DNA of 28,996 nt from an uncultured Johnsonella sp. (GTDB lineage: Bacteria > Bacillota > Clostridia > Lachnospirales > Lachnospiraceae): contig CAJPUK010000007.1 of the NCBI GenBank assembly GCA_905373785.1, positions 1-28,996 on the forward strand, written 5' to 3'. Positions 24,264-28,996 of the stretch are shown piece after piece. Both the position numbers and the translations under genes were made by a program. The notes under the pieces are model-generated. The model was not told the origin of the DNA. It searched no databases and saw only the letters and a program-made list of their open reading frames with translations. How positions within the stretch are numbered: position 1 is the first letter of the stretch; the number at the start of each line of letters is the position of its first letter.

Positions 24264-26357
24264 TTATTGATTAATATAACTTTGCCATTGCTCAGTTCCA
24301 AGGTAGAGTACGTGTAAGTAGCCTATTGCAGAACCGGCATTTTTGTTGCTTTGATTTGTGGAAAGTTTTGCAACACCTCCTACATTTCTTACCTCATAAC
24401 GCTTCATGCCAAGGTCTGTTTCATCAGCTTCCTCATTCTGATCATCGGAATCACTTATGTAGACTGCGCTAAGTTTTCCGTTAAGGTCATACTCCGCACC
24501 CCATAAGGTTACTATATGAGAGCTGCTGCCGAAGGTCCTGTGAGATATACCTATGATACCTTCATTTCCCAATATATCTTTAAGTTTTTCACTTAAGTTC
24601 TCGTAGCTTCCTCCATAGGTACGCTCAGTAAGTTTAACTTCTTTAAATACATTATAGAAAAAGCCGCCACGGTTATCGGGAGTCATATCTTCGTTCTCAA
24701 TATTGGTTGCACCGCTTATCTTTGGAGTATAACCGTTAATAAATAAGTCCATAAGCAGATCTGAATAAAAGCCCTTGTCATTATAACCGAATAAAACTTT
24801 AAAAAGCTCAAATATACCGCTGTCCTGCTGGCTGTTAAATGAGTTTCTAAGCTCTGACAGGCTTCTTCCCGAGCGTGTTATATCTCCTTCTTTAGTTATA
24901 TAGCTGTCTATATATGAGCTGTTTTGTTCAAGCCACCAGTGCAGCATATTAGCTGAGGTAGCTCCAAAGCAAAGGTTTTTGTCAATATCGGTATTGCCGC
25001 CTGCTCTTGATTTATTAATGTCATACCAAGAATTACCGAAAGCAAAGGGGGCTTTATAATCAATATAGGTATCCGAGCCGGCATGAGTTACTTCTTTCCT
25101 AAAATCACCGCCGTCTCCCATTATAGGAGCGGATATGCCCTTTGCCCAAATGATTGTTCTTATCTTGCCGTTCTCATCTGTATACTGTACTATATTATTA
25201 TTTTTGGCAGTAGTTAACGAATCTTTAACCTTATCAGCTTTATTTTCTTCCTGCTCATTAGGCTTATTGTCATTATCCTGTTTTTTATTATCCTTTGTGG
25301 CATTGGGAATTTCCTTATTCTCAGGTTTTTCGGGTTTTGGAGCCGTATTGGAAGAGGTAGCTGTATTGCTGTCAGCCGGCTTTGTATCAGCACTTGGGCT
25401 ATGAGCATGACTTCCTTTTGCATGGGTGTCGGTCGGTGAAGTGCTATTTTCATTGCTTGCGTTAGGAGTTTCTTTAATTGTATCCTCAGACTCTTTATTG
25501 CCCAATTTATCAGGAACAGTATTTTGCTTTGCATTGGTGCCTGCCGGGTCATTACTGTCAGTATGTTGCTTATTCGGGCTTTGATTATCTGAAGCGTTAT
25601 CCGGATTGGTAACAGAGTTTGAATTGCTATCAGTATTGCCCAAACTGAGACTGCCGTTATTTGAATTACCCCCGGCACTGTTTGAGCTGTTATCACTGCT
25701 GCCATTATTTGAATTATCTTTGGTACTGCTTGAACTGTTATCGGCACTGCCCAAGCTTCTGTTATCATTGCTTAAGCTACCGGCAAAAGAGCCCGAGCCT
25801 CCTTTGGTACGGTGGGAAGTACCTCCGGTGCCACCGGCTCTGTTCACACCGGCTGCCCCCTTTTTTGTAAGGCTTTTATTAGAGCTTGCTTCTTCTTTAT
25901 TGCTGATAATGCCTTTTGCAGCATCATAGTACTCTTTACCGTTATCATCAACCCATCTACCGATAGAGCTAAGTTTATAGCCTTCAACTACAGTGTCGGC
26001 ATACATTCTTCCCAAAGTATCTGAATGTGAGGTTTCGAAATAGTAACAATATCCGTCTATCCATTGCCAGCCTACCAAAAGCACTCCTTGATTGGAACCG
26101 CTGTTTCTCTCTAAAAAGTACCAATTATTAGCGCTGTCTTTAAGCCAGCCGGTTTTAAGGCTTCCGTCTTCATTAAAAAAGTACCAGTTGTTACCGAGCT
26201 TCTGCCAAGATTTAAGTGCCTTATAGTCCTTGTAATACTTCCATGTACCGTTTTCCGCCTTCCAGCCCTCTGCACTTGCATAGGAAGATACAGTAAATAA
26301 TAAAGACATACTGAGCCCTAAAAAAGCAGGAGCTAAAATCTTATTGAATTTTTGCAT
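24264..26357 (-). CDS. Secreted IdeS-like (peptidase C66) cysteine protease with wall-binding repeats
   Basis: A 697-residue predicted surface protease. Residues 1-29 are a signal peptide (cleavage near SYASA). Residues 31-150 hold aromatic cell-wall-binding repeats (NNWYFFNEDGSLKTGW, NNWYFLE, DGYCYYFE). Residues 165-385 are a Ser/Asn/Asp/Lys/Pro-rich linker. From Trp404 the sequence tracks Streptococcus pyogenes IdeS: IWAKGI; SWYDINK with Lys449; NLCFGATSANMLHWWLEQN with Cys463; MDLFINGY; NRGGFF; GISHRTFGSSSHIVTLWGAEYD with His614; VYISDSD with Asp636/Asp638; LGMKRYEV. These match the IdeS catalytic Lys, Cys, His and Asp residues. IdeS cuts IgG hinges; the target here is unknown. AGGAAAGG lies an unusually long 17 bases before the ATG. 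A promoter is at 26420-26448. Confidence 0.9.
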   Translation of the reverse strand: MQKFNKILAPAFLGLSMSLLFTVSSYASAEGWKAENGTWKYYKDYKALKSWQKLGNNWYFFNEDGSLKTGWLKDSANNWYFLERNSGSNQGVLLVGWQWIDGYCYYFETSHSDTLGRMYADTVVEGYKLSSIGRWVDDNGKEYYDAAKGIISNKEEASSNKSLTKKGAAGVNRAGGTGGTSHRTKGGSGSFAGSLSNDNRSLGSADNSSSSTKDNSNNGSSDNSSNSAGGNSNNGSLSLGNTDSNSNSVTNPDNASDNQSPNKQHTDSNDPAGTNAKQNTVPDKLGNKESEDTIKETPNASNENSTSPTDTHAKGSHAHSPSADTKPADSNTATSSNTAPKPEKPENKEIPNATKDNKKQDNDNKPNEQEENKADKVKDSLTTAKNNNIVQYTDENGKIRTIIWAKGISAPIMGDGGDFRKEVTHAGSDTYIDYKAPFAFGNSWYDINKSRAGGNTDIDKNLCFGATSANMLHWWLEQNSSYIDSYITKEGDITRSGRSLSELRNSFNSQQDSGIFELFKVLFGYNDKGFYSDLLMDLFINGYTPKISGATNIENEDMTPDNRGGFFYNVFKEVKLTERTYGGSYENLSEKLKDILGNEGIIGISHRTFGSSSHIVTLWGAEYDLNGKLSAVYISDSDDQNEEADETDLGMKRYEVRNVGGVAKLSTNQSNKNAGSAIGYLHVLYLGTEQWQSYINQ
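25200..25860 (-). repeat. Low-complexity Ser/Asn-rich linker coding region
   Basis: This part of the protease gene encodes the disordered linker. The most repetitive stretch (about 25620-25770) iterates short units encoding forms of (D/N)NSSNS and SNNGS, seen on the plus strand as recurring TGAACTGTTATC, TTTGAATTATC and GGCACTG-like blocks. Such arrays shorten and lengthen by slippage. Long open frames on the opposite strand here are composition artefacts. Confidence 0.75.
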
Positions 26358-26419
26358 TTTCTGTTTGTAAAAATCCTTTCCTAAATTAATCTAACAACTA
26401 TTCCACATACAATTCCAAG

Positions 26420-26448
26420 ATTTTAGCACAAAAACAACTCGGGGTCAA
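26420..26448 (-). promoter_or_regulatory. Promoter of the IdeS-like protease gene
   Basis: Read on the minus strand: -35 TTGACC (26443-26448), a 17-base spacer, then an extended -10 TGCTAAAAT (hexamer TAAAAT at 26420-26425). This is a good match to the housekeeping sigma-A/70 pattern. Transcription would start near 26413 and give a leader of about 55 bases. A TTGTATA-N6-TATACAA palindrome ends 4 bases upstream of the -35, a position suited to an activator or repressor. Confidence 0.65.
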
Positions 26449-26604
26449 ATATTGTATACTATATTATACAAGTTTAAGCATATAATTGTTTATATTTTGA
26501 CTCTTTCAGTGCCGCTATAAGGCTTTGATTTAGAGAGACATCAAAGTAAGATGAATTTATAATTGTTTATATTCTTAATAGAATATTAATTTATACAATT
26601 ATCC

Positions 26605-26622
26605 AACTCTGTTAACAGAGTT
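26605..26622. promoter_or_regulatory. 18-bp perfect palindrome AACTCTGTTAACAGAGTT
   Basis: A perfect palindrome with no loop, followed on the plus strand by TTTCTCTTT. With no spacer it is a better candidate for a dimeric protein-binding site than for a terminator hairpin, though a short terminator cannot be excluded. The regulator is unknown. Confidence 0.4.
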
Positions 26623-26681
26623 TTTCTCTTTATAAAAAGCAATATTTTTTGACAAAATATTAAACCATCCCCTTCCTTATA

Positions 26682-26695
26682 TTAGGCATACCTAA
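26682..26695. promoter_or_regulatory. Putative DtxR/MntR-type metal-regulator box
   Basis: TTAGGCATACCTAA has 5-bp inverted arms (TTAGG/CCTAA) around CATA, and a related half-site TACCTAAA lies at 26711-26718. The arms resemble TTAGG...CCTAA operators of DtxR-family iron or manganese repressors. It lies about 430 bases before the plus-strand surface gene and 325 before the protease gene, which is far for direct control of the identified promoter. Tentative. Confidence 0.35.
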
Positions 26696-26888
26696 AAATA
26701 TTTATTATCATACCTAAATAGTTTTTTTGTAACAAAAGAAACCCTTGTCAGTATTGCATAAAAATAAGGTGTTTTTTTGTGCAATGTGTTCTTATTCGTT
26801 GAATAATATTTGAGTTTTTTTAAAAAGAGTATTCATCGTATACTATACTTTTTTTAAAAATATGGTATTTTAGGAGCAGGAAAAGAAT

Positions 26889-27019
26889 AAAAAGTTATTA
26901 AAAAAAATTATTAAGAAAAATTATTGTCACGGAAAAATTTAGTAATAAGGGATTAATTTATTTTATAAATGACAATAGGTATTAAAAGTAAAATTCTTAA
27001 AAAAACGTAATAACTTTTT
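26889..27019. repeat. Nested inverted repeat upstream of the surface-protein gene
   Basis: Three perfect arm pairs lie one inside another: AAAAAGTTATTA (26889-26900) with TAATAACTTTTT (27008-27019), TTAAGAA (26911-26917) with TTCTTAA (26994-27000), and TATTGTCA (26922-26929) with TGACAATA (26970-26977). The block of 131 bp ends 105 bases before the start codon. It could be a small MITE-like element or a structured leader. AT-richness inflates chance matches, but the nesting and consistent spacing argue against pure chance. Confidence 0.45.
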
Positions 27020-27123
27020 TGCAAAGCTATAGTTAACAGTGTGACATCATATTGCTAAGTTAGCTTTTACTTAAAAATATGCTGTATTTTGAGGTAAGAA
27101 AAAATATTTTAAGGAGGTCAGCC

Positions 27124-28996
27124 ATGAAAATGAAGAAAATGCTTTTATTTGCAATGTCAGTATTTTTAAGCGTACTGCTGATAAATACGAATGTGGCTTT
27201 TGCAAATGTAGTAAGTCAAGGCAAACAAATGTTTATAGAAGGGGCGGAAGAAGTCTTTGAAACTTTAAGTGAGCAAGAGTTTCCTACACTTATGCCCCAA
27301 GAAGATAAGGGGGAGCTTTCAAAGCTTAAGTCTTTGGAGGCGGAAGCTGAAGGGGAGTTTTCTAAAGCGGATAAGGAGGATATGCTTGTTGAAAGCCAGA
27401 CTGAATATGATGTCTGGGTAAAGAATATAAGAGTAAACTCCGATAATAAAGATGATGTGCTGGGTGACGGAGGAAGTATAAAGTATGAGCCGGCAAATGG
27501 AGAGCAAAGAGCCAAGCTTACACTAAATAATCTAATAGCAGAAGATAATACGTCAAGAGAAAATATTAGTTTTTATGAGTTTATTGTTGCATCTGAGGAT
27601 ATTGACTTAATACTTAAGGGAGATAATATTATAAATATTACAGCTGCTGAAGGCGAACATACAGATAACTTAGAGTGTATCTTTGGAATTCGTGGAAATG
27701 GAATATATTGTGATGGAGATGGCAGCCTTAGCATAAATATTAATGCGGAAACAAAGCTAAAGCAATTGCGAGAACTATGGGGAATAAATTCTACCGGCAG
27801 CAGCCTTAGTAATGTAACTATTAATATAAATATACATGGCTATGCAAAAATTGTTCGTGGTATTTACGGGCTTACTAATATAAATAATGCAACTATTAAT
27901 ATTGATTCCCATGTAGGATATAATGAGAAGCTTGGTGAACATGTTAATATAGGGAGTATTGCACTTATAAAATCTTATATTAGAGAAGATATTAATATTA
28001 ATTCCTCCGATATTAGTCTTAATATAAAGCCCAGAGAAGGCTTAGAGGCTTATAAAGCAGAGTTGTTTGGAATTGCATTCGATTTTTCAAAGTTAAATAT
28101 TTCAGGAGATAACAGTATAAGCACTAAGGGTACAGATGTTGCTATAGCGGCAGAAAAGCTTGACATAAAGGACAAGTATAAGATTGACATGGAAGGTTAT
28201 ATAAGGCTGCATGATTCTGCTAACGTAGGCATTAACTTTGAGGATATTAGTCCGGGTTCGTATTTTATAGTCAGAGATAAAGGTTCGGACGAAGTGTTGG
28301 TTTGTAATCCTGATGTGGCGGATGGTACAGCAAAGTTTAGTGTACCTGATGAAGCCACAGTTTTAGCCGGAGATAGCGAGGAGAATGCCAAGTCTATAGT
28401 TAAGGATGAGCTTAATAACTTATACTATTATGAAGCAAATCGTTCTGCTCATCCTAATATAAAGTATGTAAAAGTGGCTTATAAGCGTAATATAAGCTTT
28501 AATGGCGGAGGCGGTTCGGGCAGCATGGCTGATGTAGAGTACGTGGAAGGAAGTAAGTATACCTTGCCTGAGTGCACGTTTACCCCACCAACAAGTAAGC
28601 AGTTTAAGGTTTGGGAAGTATTCGGTATGCAGTATGCTCCGGGTACTGAGATAGTAGTAGACGAAGATACGGTAGTTACTGCTATATGGGAAGATAAGCC
28701 ATTCGAAGGAGGTGGCAGCGGTGGCTCAGGAAGTGGCGGCAGTGGCGGCGGCTCAGACAGTGGCGGTTCAGGAAGTGGCGGCAGCTCACGAGGCGGCTCC
28801 GGTGGCGGCATCTCACGAGGCGGCGTGGCTAAGGGCAGAGCTCAAAGCCCTGCAAAACAACCAGGCAGCTGGATGCAAGATCCATTCGGTTGGTGGTATA
28901 AGAACGCTGACGGCTCATATCCTAAAGGAACCTGGCAGCAGATCGACTCCGTATGGTATGCTTTTAATGATGCCGGTTATATGGTAACAGGTTGGT
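27124..28996 (+). CDS. Secreted wall-bound surface protein with beta-helix-like body (3'-truncated)
   Basis: The frame is open to the window end (624 codons seen). The ATG at 27124 has AAGGAGG 6 bases upstream. Residues 1-28 are a signal peptide (MKMKKMLL start, cleavage near NVAFA). Residues 110-350 are rich in alternating Asn/Ile stretches (SLSININAE, NVTININIHG, NNATINIDS, DININSSDISLNI), a pattern of parallel beta-helix surface proteins. Residues 453-523 resemble an InlB/Flg_new repeat (ISFNGGGGSG...VVTAIWED). A Gly/Ser linker (528-575) and aromatic wall-binding repeats (FGWWYKNADGSYPKGTW, SVWYAFNDAGYMVTGW) follow. It probably acts as an adhesin or binding protein on the cell wall; no enzyme motif is seen. 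Confidence 0.85.
   Translation, partial: MKMKKMLLFAMSVFLSVLLINTNVAFANVVSQGKQMFIEGAEEVFETLSEQEFPTLMPQEDKGELSKLKSLEAEAEGEFSKADKEDMLVESQTEYDVWVKNIRVNSDNKDDVLGDGGSIKYEPANGEQRAKLTLNNLIAEDNTSRENISFYEFIVASEDIDLILKGDNIINITAAEGEHTDNLECIFGIRGNGIYCDGDGSLSININAETKLKQLRELWGINSTGSSLSNVTININIHGYAKIVRGIYGLTNINNATINIDSHVGYNEKLGEHVNIGSIALIKSYIREDININSSDISLNIKPREGLEAYKAELFGIAFDFSKLNISGDNSISTKGTDVAIAAEKLDIKDKYKIDMEGYIRLHDSANVGINFEDISPGSYFIVRDKGSDEVLVCNPDVADGTAKFSVPDEATVLAGDSEENAKSIVKDELNNLYYYEANRSAHPNIKYVKVAYKRNISFNGGGGSGSMADVEYVEGSKYTLPECTFTPPTSKQFKVWEVFGMQYAPGTEIVVDEDTVVTAIWEDKPFEGGGSGGSGSGGSGGGSDSGGSGSGGSSRGGSGGGISRGGVAKGRAQSPAKQPGSWMQDPFGWWYKNADGSYPKGTWQQIDSVWYAFNDAGYMVTGW
28705..28830 (+). repeat. GC-rich Gly/Ser linker repeats
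   Basis: Short units such as TCAGGAAGTGGCGGCAG (twice) and TCACGAGGCGGC (twice) alternate with GGTGGC and GGCGGC codons, encoding GGSGGSGSGG-type sequence. The stretch is strikingly GC-rich for this AT-rich genome. It joins the globular part to the wall-binding repeats and is likely to vary in length. An Ala-rich open frame in the +2 register (28712-28987) is a by-product of this composition. Confidence 0.85.

Larger units (their letters stand above)
26358..27123. other. 766-bp divergent regulatory spacer between two surface genes
   Basis: Very AT-rich with no gene. It contains the minus-strand promoter (26420-26448) with an adjacent palindrome TTGTATA/TATACAA (26452-26458, 26465-26471), and a 16-bp direct repeat TATAATTGTTTATATT at 26481-26496 and 26558-26573. 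It also holds an 18-bp perfect palindrome (26605-26622), a metal-box-like palindrome (26682-26695), a hairpin at 26753-26785 (ATTGCA.AAAAA/TTTTT.TGCAAT), a hairpin at 26817-26860 (15 of 16 paired), and a nested inverted repeat (26889-27019). AAGGAGG (27111-27117) serves the plus-strand gene, for which I could not fix a promoter. Confidence 0.6.

Noticed and set aside
25135..25929. Leu/Pro-rich plus-strand open frames opposite the protease gene
   Set aside because: They mirror the low-complexity Ser/Asn linker, lack ribosome-binding sites and have no family features.
26649..26683. TTGACA (26649) with TATATT (26678) as a plus-strand promoter
   Set aside because: The spacing is 23 bases, well beyond the 16-18 expected, so the pair is probably accidental.
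28712..28987. Ala/Val-rich 91-residue open frame on the plus strand
   Set aside because: It lies in the +2 register of the Gly/Ser linker of the surface protein; the true frame continues through with signal, linker and wall-binding repeats.

Overview
The window reads as a contiguous piece of chromosome from an AT-rich, Gram-positive-type anaerobe of the Firmicutes. The gene order rimP-nusA-ylxR-ylxQ-infB-rbfA-nrnA-truB-ribF, strong GGAGG ribosome-binding sites, lipoproteins with short lipoboxes and aromatic cell-wall-binding repeats fit a member of Lachnospiraceae. An oral genus such as Lachnoanaerobaculum is a guess from style, not shown by the sequence.

Positions 1-20042 are dense housekeeping DNA, all on the plus strand. 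First comes the transcription/translation cluster (rimP, cut by the window edge, through ribF). It is followed by gltX, a compact UvrD/PcrA-type helicase, a trimeric dUTPase, a TPR lipoprotein, hflX, dapF, and carA-carB. Genes are mostly separated by few bases or overlap, so long transcripts are likely. Two things stand out here. hflX carries an in-frame TGA that splits it without a frameshift. A strong hairpin followed by T6 lies between dapF and carA.

From 20043 the character changes to single genes or pairs separated by long AT-rich spacers full of inverted repeats. There is a CcdA-like membrane thiol transporter and a TlpA/ResA-like thioredoxin lipoprotein, separated by a 161-bp MITE-like palindrome. 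Then come a secreted L,D-transpeptidase-like protein and a GNAT acetyltransferase.

The last part holds two divergent cell-surface genes around a 766-bp regulatory spacer. The minus-strand gene is the most interesting item. It encodes a 697-residue secreted protein with N-terminal wall-binding repeats, a long Ser/Asn/Asp/Lys-rich linker and a C-terminal domain that closely follows the streptococcal immunoglobulin-cleaving protease IdeS (peptidase family C66), with the catalytic Lys, Cys, His and Asp positions all present. The plus-strand gene, cut by the window end, encodes a secreted protein with an Asn/Ile-rich beta-helix-like body, an InlB/Flg_new-like repeat, a Gly/Ser linker and wall-binding repeats. 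Together these suggest a host-facing surface locus beside the core genes. No tRNA, rRNA, CRISPR array or transposase gene was seen.
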